A stretch of 64,000 nucleotides of DNA, from assembly GCF_021172145.1 (NCBI RefSeq), contig NZ_CP089095.1, positions 496,001-560,000 on the forward strand, written 5' to 3'. A program made the translations under genes and the position numbers. Shown here in pieces: positions 55,843-63,269 of this stretch (positions are counted from its first letter, which is position 1; every line of letters starts with the position of its first letter). The notes below the pieces were generated by a model. It was not told where the DNA came from. It saw only the letters and a list, made by a program, of their open reading frames with translations, and searched no databases. This DNA is from Flavobacterium cyclinae (GTDB taxonomy: Bacteria > Bacteroidota > Bacteroidia > Flavobacteriales > Flavobacteriaceae).

Positions 55843-56823
55843 ATGAAAATAACCGAACAAATAAAGCTACCCATCGCAACTGAAATGGAACTCTTTGAAG
55901 AGAAGTTTCGCGATTCTATGTCTTCAAAAGTGGCTTTATTAAACAGAATTACGCATTATATTGTTAACCGAAAAGGAAAACAAATGCGACCTATGTTTGT
56001 TTTTTTAACGGCTAAAATGATTTCGGGTGGAGTTGTTAATGAGCGAACATATAGAGGTGCCTCGGTGATTGAATTAATTCATACCGCAACTTTAGTACAT
56101 GATGATGTAGTTGATGATAGCAACAAGCGTCGTGGTTTTTTCTCATTAAACGCTTTATGGAAAAATAAAATCGCGGTTTTAGTTGGTGATTATTTATTGT
56201 CAAAAGGATTATTGCTTTCAATAGATAATAATGATTTCGATTTACTAAAAATTATTTCGGTTGCCGTTCGCGAAATGAGTGAAGGCGAATTACTTCAAAT
56301 TGAAAAAGCCCGCAGATTAGATATTACAGAAGACGTTTATTATGAAATCATCCGTCAAAAAACGGCTACCTTAATTGCTGCTTGTTGTTCGCTTGGTGCT
56401 TGTTCTGTTGCTCCAGATGATGTTGCTTTGGTTGAAAAGATGCGAAAATTTGGAGAGCTTATTGGAATGGCATTTCAAATAAAAGATGACTTGTTTGATT
56501 ATACAGAGGATGCCATTGGGAAACCAACAGGGATTGACATCAAAGAGCAAAAAATGACATTGCCTTTGATTTATGCTTTAAATAATTGTTCTGCTAAAGA
56601 GAAAAGTTGGGTAATCAATTCCGTGAAAAATCATAACAAAGATAAAAAACGGGTAAAAGAAGTTATTCAATTTGTAAAAGACAAAAACGGATTAACTTAT
56701 GCTGAAGAAAAAATGATCCAATTTCAGCAAGAAGCTTTGCATTTAATAGAAGATTTTCCATCTAGTCCATACAAAGCCTCGCTTACTTTAATGGTTAATT
56801 ACGTTATAGAACGTAAAAAATAA
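55843..56823 (+). CDS. Polyprenyl diphosphate synthase (long-chain)
   Basis: The 326-residue prenyltransferase has both aspartate-rich motifs: DDVVDD at 87-92 (HDDVVDDSNKRRG) and DDLFD at 215-219 (FQIKDDLFDYTED). It also has KGKQMRP near residue 45. Long-chain enzymes of this type make the octa- or heptaprenyl tail of menaquinone, the quinone used by NQR. Chain length cannot be read from the sequence with confidence. It is cytoplasmic. Confidence 0.9.
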   Translation: MKITEQIKLPIATEMELFEEKFRDSMSSKVALLNRITHYIVNRKGKQMRPMFVFLTAKMISGGVVNERTYRGASVIELIHTATLVHDDVVDDSNKRRGFFSLNALWKNKIAVLVGDYLLSKGLLLSIDNNDFDLLKIISVAVREMSEGELLQIEKARRLDITEDVYYEIIRQKTATLIAACCSLGACSVAPDDVALVEKMRKFGELIGMAFQIKDDLFDYTEDAIGKPTGIDIKEQKMTLPLIYALNNCSAKEKSWVINSVKNHNKDKKRVKEVIQFVKDKNGLTYAEEKMIQFQQEALHLIEDFPSSPYKASLTLMVNYVIERKK

Positions 56824-56825
56824 GA

Positions 56826-56990
56826 TTAGTTGCTTCTAGCTAATTTTTGATTTCTCATACTTTTGTTTACTTTCTTGGTATTAAAATAATTAATTACCCA
56901 AAAATTCACATCATAAGCTGACGGTTCAAATCCTTTTTGTTTGATAAAATCATTGTAATAGTTTAGGAATGCTTGTAGAGATTTGTCCAT
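56826..56990 (-). CDS. Small protein of unknown function (54 residues)
   Basis: A short open frame with an ATG at 56988-56990 and stop TAA at 56826-56828. The product starts MDKSLQAFLNYYNDF and contains GFEPSAYDVNFWVINYFN, ending in a basic tail (KKVNKSMRNQKLARSN). It is compact, aromatic and basic, with no signal peptide. It lies 23 bases after the stop codon of the histidine-kinase gene on the same strand, so it may be its downstream partner. I do not recognise the family. Its use of ordinary codons and good spacing support coding, but this is not certain. Confidence 0.6.
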   Translation of the reverse strand: MDKSLQAFLNYYNDFIKQKGFEPSAYDVNFWVINYFNTKKVNKSMRNQKLARSN

Positions 56991-57013
56991 TTTTTTATAG
57001 TTTATAGTGTTTG

Positions 57014-59392
57014 TTAATTTTGTTTATATGGTATTAAGAGAGTAGCGGTTGTAATTTCATTAACTTTACTGTCAATAGAAATTGAACCATTTAATAATTC
57101 TGTAAATTGTTTTGCAATAATTAGTCCTAATCCAGAACCTTTTATTGTAGAAGTATTGCTTCCTCTATAGAAAGACTGAAAAAGATGTTTTGTTTCTAAT
57201 TCAGGTATTCCAATTCCAAAATCAATGATGTCAATTTTAAATTGGCTCTCTAAATAGTTTATTTTTATGATTGGATTTTTACTGCCTACCGAGTATTTAA
57301 AAGCGTTTGAAATTAAATTATTTAATATGTGAGTCAGCAAACTTTCATCACATTGAATATTTTTGTTGTAATCTTCTTTTTCAACTATGATTTTTCTTCC
57401 ATCTTTTTCGTTATTGAAATAGGTTTCAATAAGGTTATCTATAAAATGGTTTAAGTTGAATTCTTTTATTTCTACTTTTAAATTTTTAGATTCGTAAGCA
57501 CCAAAAACTAAGATGTTATTCATTAATTCAGTCATTCTGTTTACTTCATTTGAAATACGACTGGTTATGCGTTCTATCTCCTCTTTTTGGTAGGTGTTGT
57601 TTGTATTTATCTTATGATTTAATAATTCAACATTGGAAAATATAACAGATAATGGTGTTCTAAATTGATGAGAAGCCATAGTTACAAATCCAGATTTTAA
57701 CTCACTTAATTCTTTTTCTTTGTTTAAAGCTTGTTGAATGTTTTCTTTATCCTCAATTCTTTTTGAAATATCCCTGCTAGAAGTTTGAAAACCTACAATT
57801 TCATTGTTGCTATCTAAAATAGTTTTAGAATAAGTTTCAAGCCATATATAGTTCTCGTCTTTCTTTTTAAAACGGAAGGTTAAGATTTCATTTTTATTTT
57901 CCGCTATTTTAGCGTTTTGTTTTTGAACTCTTTCAACATCTTCTGGGTGAATAAATTGATAAGGAGTTTTGTTAATAAGTTCTTCCGCAGTGTATCCAGT
58001 AATTTTTTCTGCTGCGTTAGAAGCATATGTAATAGTTCCATCAATAAGATGTTGCATGATGAAATCGGAAGTATTATTAGCTATGAATCGATATTTTTGT
58101 TCCGAAATTTCTAACTGATTTTTAAAATTAACGGTATCATTAATATCAGTAATTGTTCCAATGATAATTTTTTCATTTGTACTTACATTGAAATCAATAC
58201 TTAAAATAATTAATCCCCAAATTTTCTCATTATTTTTTTTAATCAATTGGGTTTCAGTACTAATCGTTTTGTTTGGATGAGTAAATAATTCATTAATATC
58301 TGAAATATTGAAATTTTCTAAATAATTAAAAATACTGGTTCCAATACAGTTTTCTATTTTATGACCTGATATTGCTTCCCATTGATGGTTGATGAATATT
58401 AAGTTTCCTTCTAAATCTGTTTTAAAAATAATTTCAGCTAAATTGTTTACTAAATGATCGTATTCATTTCTTTGTTTAGCTAATTCAATTTCTTTATTTT
58501 TAATTTCACTAATATCAATATGAGTTCCAATTATTCTTTCTGGTATTCCAAAATCATTTTCAATTAATATTCCAGAATATTTTATCCAAACATAATTTCC
58601 AGATTTATGTTGTAATCTAACAATTCCTTCGTACTTATCTGATTGATTGTTGATATAGTTGTTTAAATTTGACTTAACAGCATCTAAATCTTCTGGATGT
58701 ATTTTAGTTTCCCATGTTTCAAATGTATGAGGTAGTTCTTCATCACTATAGCCTAACATTCCAAACCAGTTGTATGAGAATTTAACCTTGTTTGTAATAA
58801 TATTCCATTCCCATTTAGCTTGTTTAGAGCTTTTCATGTAAAAGTCTAACTCATTTAAAGTGTTTTCTAAATCAAGTCTTACTTTATTTTGGTTAAGTCT
58901 TAAACCTATATTGTGTGCAACAGTATGAAGTGCATTAACTTCTTCTTCAAGCCAAATACGTTCATTTTCACAATCATCAAATCCTATCCAACCCCAAAAA
59001 CTATTATTAGAAAAAATAGGAGTAAAAAGATATGCTTTTATGTCTTGCATTTCCATAATTTCTTTAAAGAACTCGTTTGTGCTTTCTTTAACTAGTCCGT
59101 AAAAAGGTAAATTATTAGATAGAGGTTCGTATAAACCCGGAAAGGCTTCATACGTATGTCCGCTTAACTCTGGACTTCCAATAAAAGGAATTGCGCCAGG
59201 TTTGCACCATTCGTATTCATAGTTTAGAATAGTAACTCCTTCGTTATTTATTTCGTTTTTGAATATGTAACATCTGTCGATGAGAATGTTACTACCCAAT
59301 GCAGTAATACAACCTTGAAGTGCTTTGTGTATATCAGATTCTTTAAGAAGAATATTATTGGCTTCAGATATAGCTTTTAATAAATGATTCAT
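57014..59392 (-). CDS. Multi-PAS sensor histidine kinase
   Basis: The 792-residue cytoplasmic kinase has no membrane segment. It has an N-terminal GAF-like domain (about 10-170) and three PAS/PAC units (about 185-300, 305-425 and 430-550; for example WLETYSKTILDSNNEIVGFQ). The HisKA dimerisation domain has the phospho-accepting His575 (ASHQFRTPL), and a C-terminal HATPase follows (NLISNAFKYS, DFGIGIPE, GSGLGLIIAKQF). The cognate regulator is probably the divergent AraC-type response regulator. The signal is unknown. The start ATG overlaps the small membrane-protein gene upstream by 29 bases. Confidence 0.9.
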   Translation of the reverse strand: MNHLLKAISEANNILLKESDIHKALQGCITALGSNILIDRCYIFKNEINNEGVTILNYEYEWCKPGAIPFIGSPELSGHTYEAFPGLYEPLSNNLPFYGLVKESTNEFFKEIMEMQDIKAYLFTPIFSNNSFWGWIGFDDCENERIWLEEEVNALHTVAHNIGLRLNQNKVRLDLENTLNELDFYMKSSKQAKWEWNIITNKVKFSYNWFGMLGYSDEELPHTFETWETKIHPEDLDAVKSNLNNYINNQSDKYEGIVRLQHKSGNYVWIKYSGILIENDFGIPERIIGTHIDISEIKNKEIELAKQRNEYDHLVNNLAEIIFKTDLEGNLIFINHQWEAISGHKIENCIGTSIFNYLENFNISDINELFTHPNKTISTETQLIKKNNEKIWGLIILSIDFNVSTNEKIIIGTITDINDTVNFKNQLEISEQKYRFIANNTSDFIMQHLIDGTITYASNAAEKITGYTAEELINKTPYQFIHPEDVERVQKQNAKIAENKNEILTFRFKKKDENYIWLETYSKTILDSNNEIVGFQTSSRDISKRIEDKENIQQALNKEKELSELKSGFVTMASHQFRTPLSVIFSNVELLNHKINTNNTYQKEEIERITSRISNEVNRMTELMNNILVFGAYESKNLKVEIKEFNLNHFIDNLIETYFNNEKDGRKIIVEKEDYNKNIQCDESLLTHILNNLISNAFKYSVGSKNPIIKINYLESQFKIDIIDFGIGIPELETKHLFQSFYRGSNTSTIKGSGLGLIIAKQFTELLNGSISIDSKVNEITTATLLIPYKQN

Positions 59393-59756
59393 TTTTAAAT
59401 TTTGTAGGGATTGATTTATTTGAATGTAATTTATTTTCTAGTTCAACAAATAGTTCATATTCTTTAGGATGGATGTTTAATTTTTTTATTTCGTTTTTAT
59501 AACTAAATTTAATATAAAACGCATATTGATTACAAAACAAAAAACATAACAAATAAAAAGTCAAATAAGTTAGAAAAAACATCCATTTGAAATTAATAAT
59601 ATTTAAACAAAAAAAAAATAAATGTAAAAGAATCATAGAATTCAAATATGATTTTTTCTTTTTTCTTTGTACTTTTAAAGAGTCAATTTCTTTTAGATTG
59701 TAATCATTAATAAATAATTGGTAATCAATGTTGTTATTACAACAAGAGTAATTCAT
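59364..59756 (-). CDS. Small two-helix membrane protein upstream of the kinase gene
   Basis: The 130-residue protein has a polar N-terminus with three cysteines (MNYSCCNNNIDYQ) and two closely spaced membrane helices (about 42-80, rich in Phe and Leu). A basic C-terminal tail ends KFKNESFIKSYI. Its last 29 bases overlap the kinase start, so the two are translationally coupled. It may anchor or sense for the soluble kinase, but that is inference from position only. No family is recognised. Confidence 0.6.
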   Translation of the reverse strand: MNYSCCNNNIDYQLFINDYNLKEIDSLKVQRKKKKSYLNSMILLHLFFFCLNIINFKWMFFLTYLTFYLLCFLFCNQYAFYIKFSYKNEIKKLNIHPKEYELFVELENKLHSNKSIPTKFKNESFIKSYI

Positions 59757-59892
59757 TTTTTAGGGTTAATTTAAAAGTTATTTTTTTATAGTGAGCCAAA
59801 TTTATTTTTTTAAATTTTATAACAAATTGTTATTACTTATGAGTTAAACATAATTACTTATAATTTAAAAAAATATGAAGTAATTTTACTAC

Positions 59893-60648
59893 ATGAAAAA
59901 AAATAGAACCATATTGTTAGTAGAAGATGATTTGTCATTAGGGCAAACTTTGTCTGAACTATTAGTGGTAAATGGTTATGAAGTTCACTGGTCTAAAAAT
60001 GGTGTAGAAGCATTACAATATTTAGATAGTCAATTACCCGAAATAATTGTTTGCGATTTGATGATGCCTATAATGTCTGGTGAGGAATTATTTTTAAAAA
60101 TTAGAAATTTTAGAAAGTTTGATCAAATTCCTTTCATTATGATAACAGCAGATTTGTCATTTGAAAGTAAAATAAAACAACTACAAAATGGAGTTAATGA
60201 TTTTATAAATAAACCCTTTAAAATTCAAGAATTAGTACTTAAAATTCAAAACTTTTTAGATTATAAACAAAAGGTAATTAATCAGTCTCAAAGTCCTGTC
60301 TCAAAAATCTCTTTAAAATCTAGAAAGAGCGACTTTTTTGACAGAATTAATCAAATTATTATTACCAATATAAAAACAGATATAACCATTGAAAAACTTG
60401 CTAAAGAGGTTTTTGTTAGCAAATCTACATTAGATAAAAAAATTAGAAAGGATAAAAAAGTTAATGTTTCTACCTATATAAGAGAAATTAGACTTAATTA
60501 TGCAATAAGACTCATTGAAGCAGGAGAAATTAACGTAGATACTTTAGCATCTGAATCTGGTTTTAATTCTACTTCTTATTTTTCCGTTTGTTTTAAAAGT
60601 TTTACCGGTTTGTCTCCTAAAAAATATATCTCACAAAAAATTAAATAA
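59893..60648 (+). CDS. Response regulator with AraC-type DNA-binding domain
   Basis: The 251-residue protein has a receiver domain (1-125) with the acidic pair in LLVEDDLSLG, phospho-acceptor Asp55 (IIVCDLMMPIMSG), Thr85 and Lys107 (FINKPFK). The C-terminal HTH_18/AraC domain (about 150-250) shows ITIEKLAKEVFVSKSTLDKK and ESGFNSTSYFSVCFKSFTG. Stand-alone AraC-type regulators in two-component systems are frequent in Bacteroidota. It is divergent from the histidine kinase gene, its likely partner. Targets unknown. Confidence 0.9.
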   Translation: MKKNRTILLVEDDLSLGQTLSELLVVNGYEVHWSKNGVEALQYLDSQLPEIIVCDLMMPIMSGEELFLKIRNFRKFDQIPFIMITADLSFESKIKQLQNGVNDFINKPFKIQELVLKIQNFLDYKQKVINQSQSPVSKISLKSRKSDFFDRINQIIITNIKTDITIEKLAKEVFVSKSTLDKKIRKDKKVNVSTYIREIRLNYAIRLIEAGEINVDTLASESGFNSTSYFSVCFKSFTGLSPKKYISQKIK

Positions 60649-60793
60649 ATTTTTTTATTCATACAACCATTTTAAATGCAATCTCGTCTTTATAATTAGA
60701 GGCAATAATTCAATAACAAGTACAAGATCAAAAACAATTTTTCAATTATATTAAATTTGAAGTTGATTTTTGAATTTGACATTGAACTTTAGA

Positions 60794-61363
60794 ATGAAAG
60801 TAATTCAATTACATCAAGAAGAAAAACAACTCATTAAGTTGGCTGTCGAAAACAATCGACAAGCACAACAGCAGATTTATGCCAAGTTTTCTTCTAAAAT
60901 GTTAAGTGTGTGTCGTCAATACATTAAGGACATACATCATGCAGAAGATGTAATGATTACCGGATTTATGAAAGTGTTTACCAATTTAAAAAATTTCGAA
61001 CACAAAGGTAGTTTTGAAGGTTGGATTAGGCGAATAATGGTGTATGAATGTATCGATTTTCTTCGTGTGAAAAAAAACAATTTTAATCACCAAGATATTG
61101 AAGATGTTACTATAAGCGAAAATGAATCAGTTTATGAAATGGAAGATTTTTCAGTAGATGACATCCAAAACATGATTGACAATTTGCCTGATGGTTACAA
61201 AATGGTGTTTAACTTGTATGCAATTGAAGGTTATAAACATCAGGAAATAGCTGAAATGCTTAAAATAAGCGAAGGAACATCAAAATCGCAATTATCACAC
61301 GCTCGAAAGTTATTGCAACAACAAATTACCGAATTAAAAAAGAAACTCAATGGAACCAAATAA
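60794..61363 (+). CDS. ECF-type RNA polymerase sigma factor
   Basis: The protein has 189 residues from the ATG at 60794; an in-frame ATG at 60770 adds eight atypical residues. Region 2 spans about 20-95 (YAKFSSKMLSVCRQYI, DVMITGFMKVFTNL, FEGWIRRIMVYECIDFLR). Region 4 spans about 125-180 (MVFNLYAIEGYKHQEIAEML, with HTH GTSKSQLSHARKLLQQQI). It directs transcription of an envelope-linked regulon. It overlaps the following anti-sigma candidate by 14 bases. Confidence 0.9.
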   Translation: MKVIQLHQEEKQLIKLAVENNRQAQQQIYAKFSSKMLSVCRQYIKDIHHAEDVMITGFMKVFTNLKNFEHKGSFEGWIRRIMVYECIDFLRVKKNNFNHQDIEDVTISENESVYEMEDFSVDDIQNMIDNLPDGYKMVFNLYAIEGYKHQEIAEMLKISEGTSKSQLSHARKLLQQQITELKKKLNGTK

Positions 61364-62036
61364 ATTAGATAATCAAATCAAAGATAAGCTGAATGCTAGA
61401 GAAATTCAGCCTACTGCTCAAGCTTGGGATCGCTTAGATGCAATGCTTACGGTTTCAGAAGAAAAAAAGCAAAAGAAAGGTTATGGTTGGTTTTTTGTGG
61501 CTGCTTCTATGCTGTTTTTTTTCGGATTGGGATTTTTCCTTTTCAATTCAAACGAAACAACCGAAATTAATAATTCAACACCAATTGTTACCACCATCAA
61601 GGAAGAACTAGATACTGTTAAAACCATTAAAATCGATGAAATTTCCATTGTAAAAGAGCAACCTGTTTTAGTTCAGAATGAAGTAAATTATTCAAAGAAA
61701 GAATTAAGAAATATAAAACCAGTTAAAACTGAAGAATTGATGAAGGAGAAAAATATTATTCAAGAAAACCCAACACCCATCACCCAACACCCATCACCCA
61801 ACACTTTCAAATACGTTTCTCCAGAGGATTTGTTAGCTGAAGTTCAATCTGGTGAAAAGACAAACACATCTGAAAATAAAATTATTTCAAAAAACAGAAT
61901 GAAAATAGATGCTAATTCTTTACTTACTAACGTTGAAAAAGAATTAGATGAAACTCACAAAGAAACAACTTTAGAAAAATTGACTAAAAAATTTCAAGAT
62001 GCTAAATCAGCATTAGCCAATAGAAATTACGAATAA
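61350..62036 (+). CDS. Probable anti-sigma factor with one membrane helix
   Basis: The 228-residue protein has a cytoplasmic N-terminus (PNKLDNQIKDKLNAREIQP), one membrane helix (about 45-68, WFFVAASMLFFFGLGFFLF) and a long low-complexity periplasmic region rich in Glu, Thr and Pro. Position and topology, directly after and overlapping an ECF sigma gene, point to an anti-sigma factor; the sequence has no recognisable ZAS zinc motif. A C-rich 14-bp tandem repeat lies in the coding region at 61769-61804. The downstream barrel gene completes the operon. Confidence 0.7.
   Translation: MEPNKLDNQIKDKLNAREIQPTAQAWDRLDAMLTVSEEKKQKKGYGWFFVAASMLFFFGLGFFLFNSNETTEINNSTPIVTTIKEELDTVKTIKIDEISIVKEQPVLVQNEVNYSKKELRNIKPVKTEELMKEKNIIQENPTPITQHPSPNTFKYVSPEDLLAEVQSGEKTNTSENKIISKNRMKIDANSLLTNVEKELDETHKETTLEKLTKKFQDAKSALANRNYE
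61769..61804 (+). repeat. C-rich 14-bp tandem repeat inside the anti-sigma gene
   Basis: The unit CCCAACACCCATCA occurs twice exactly, followed by CCCAACAC. In the reading frame it encodes NPTPITQHPSPNT. The unit is not a multiple of three, so a change in copy number would shift the frame. Its C-rich composition stands out from the AT-rich surroundings. Confidence 0.8.
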
Positions 62037-62070
62037 ACAAAAATCATCATTAATTAAAAATCAAACAGTC

Positions 62071-63123
62071 ATGCAAAAAATTATTTTGTACACAATCGTT
62101 ATTGTCTTTAGTTTATTGACTAAAGCCGTTGCGCAAGAAAAAACTTTTGAGCAACAAGCAAAAGAAATTGCTTCAAATATCGAAACAATTACTACTGAAG
62201 AAAAAAATGCATTAAAAAAAGAAATCGAAGCAATCGATTTGCAAGTAAAAGAAGGGAAAATATCTGCTGAAAAAGGACAAGAGTTAAAACTAAAAATTGC
62301 TGAAGAACGCGCAAAAAATATCGAAACCAAAGTAGCAATTGAAGAAGCAAAATTAGCACAATTGGTACAAGATAAAGTTGAAGGTAGAATTATTTATTCA
62401 GATTCAATAATTAAAAAAAAACATTCAATATCGATTCCTGGAGGATATAAAAATAACTATAAAATAAATAACGATGGAGAAAAAAGAACAACCACGCAAT
62501 TTGTTTTTGCTACAGGTTTCAATAATTTAGTTACTAATAGTGCTATAGCAAATTCCGATTTTGGTTATTTACGTTCAACTTTTTATGAATGGGGTTTAAC
62601 ATTAAATACAAGATTAAGTCAAAATTCTAATTTATTGCATTTAAAATATGGTTTAGGTTTTCAATACAATATGTTGCATGCAACCGGCAATAGAGTTTTT
62701 GTAGACACAGGAAGTGAAACGGTTTTAGAAATATATCCAATCGACTTAAAAGATAATCATACTTATTTTAAAAATGTCTATTTTGTTTTACCCCTTCATT
62801 TAGAGTTTGATTTTTCAAAAACAGAAGAAAAAGTTGGAAAAAAAATATTCAAATCACATCAAGGTTTTAGATTTGGTTTAGGCGGATTTGCTGGAGTTAA
62901 CACAAATTCTAAGCAATTTATTAGATATGAAACTGAAGGAAGAAAAGTGAGAGAAAGAACAAAAGCGGATTTTAATGTAAACGATTTTACTTATGGACTT
63001 AGTGCCTATGTTGGATACAAATCTACCAGCCTATATGTTAAATATGATTTAAATCCAATGTTTAAGAACAATAATATAGATCAAAACAACGTTTCATTAG
63101 GAATACGCTTTGATTTTAATTAA
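62071..63123 (+). CDS. Outer-membrane beta-barrel protein with coiled-coil N-terminus
   Basis: The 350-residue protein has a signal peptide (YTIVIVFSLLTKAVAQ). A predicted coiled coil spans about 22-110 (EQQAKEIASNIETITTEEKN and similar). A PorT-like barrel follows (RTTTQFVFATGFNNLV, GLTLNTRLSQNSNLL, YDLNPMFKNNNID), ending in FGIRFDFN-type aromatic final strand (LGIRFDFN). It probably acts with the sigma/anti-sigma pair. Related small barrels often end such operons in Bacteroidota. Confidence 0.82.
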   Translation: MQKIILYTIVIVFSLLTKAVAQEKTFEQQAKEIASNIETITTEEKNALKKEIEAIDLQVKEGKISAEKGQELKLKIAEERAKNIETKVAIEEAKLAQLVQDKVEGRIIYSDSIIKKKHSISIPGGYKNNYKINNDGEKRTTTQFVFATGFNNLVTNSAIANSDFGYLRSTFYEWGLTLNTRLSQNSNLLHLKYGLGFQYNMLHATGNRVFVDTGSETVLEIYPIDLKDNHTYFKNVYFVLPLHLEFDFSKTEEKVGKKIFKSHQGFRFGLGGFAGVNTNSKQFIRYETEGRKVRERTKADFNVNDFTYGLSAYVGYKSTSLYVKYDLNPMFKNNNIDQNNVSLGIRFDFN

Positions 63124-63151
63124 ATTTAGGGTTAGGTTAGATTCTCTGTTT

Positions 63152-63186
63152 AAAAAAGCACTTCATTTATTTGAAGTGCTTTTTTT
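63152..63186 (+). terminator. Terminator of the sigma-factor operon
   Basis: The 9-bp stem AGCACTTCA (63157-63165) with TGAAGTGCT (63172-63180) encloses a 6-base loop, with A and T runs on either side. It ends the operon just upstream of dnaG. Confidence 0.85.
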
Positions 63187-63225
63187 GTTTACGAATGATT
63201 TTTATCGATTAACTTTGTAACTTTG
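63184..63225 (+). promoter_or_regulatory. Promoter region of dnaG with doubled -7 box
   Basis: TAACTTTG occurs twice in tandem (63210-63217 and 63218-63225). TTTG at 63184-63187 is 22 bases before the first box. It overlaps the T-run of the preceding terminator. Confidence 0.55.
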
Positions 63226-63234
63226 AATTCTTTT

Positions 63235-63264
63235 CCAAAATCTGAAAATCCAAAATCTGAAAAT
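63235..63264. repeat. Tandem repeat in the dnaG leader
   Basis: The 15-bp unit CCAAAATCTGAAAAT occurs twice without a gap, between the -7 box and the start codon. It resembles the phrase repeats at 229-318 and 7488-7519. Confidence 0.75.
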
Positions 63265-63269
63265 CTAAA

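Noticed and set aside
62061..62330. An 89-codon minus-strand frame opposite the barrel gene
   Set aside because: It mirrors the Glu/Lys-rich coiled coil (rich in Phe, Ser and Ala on the other strand) and has no independent support.
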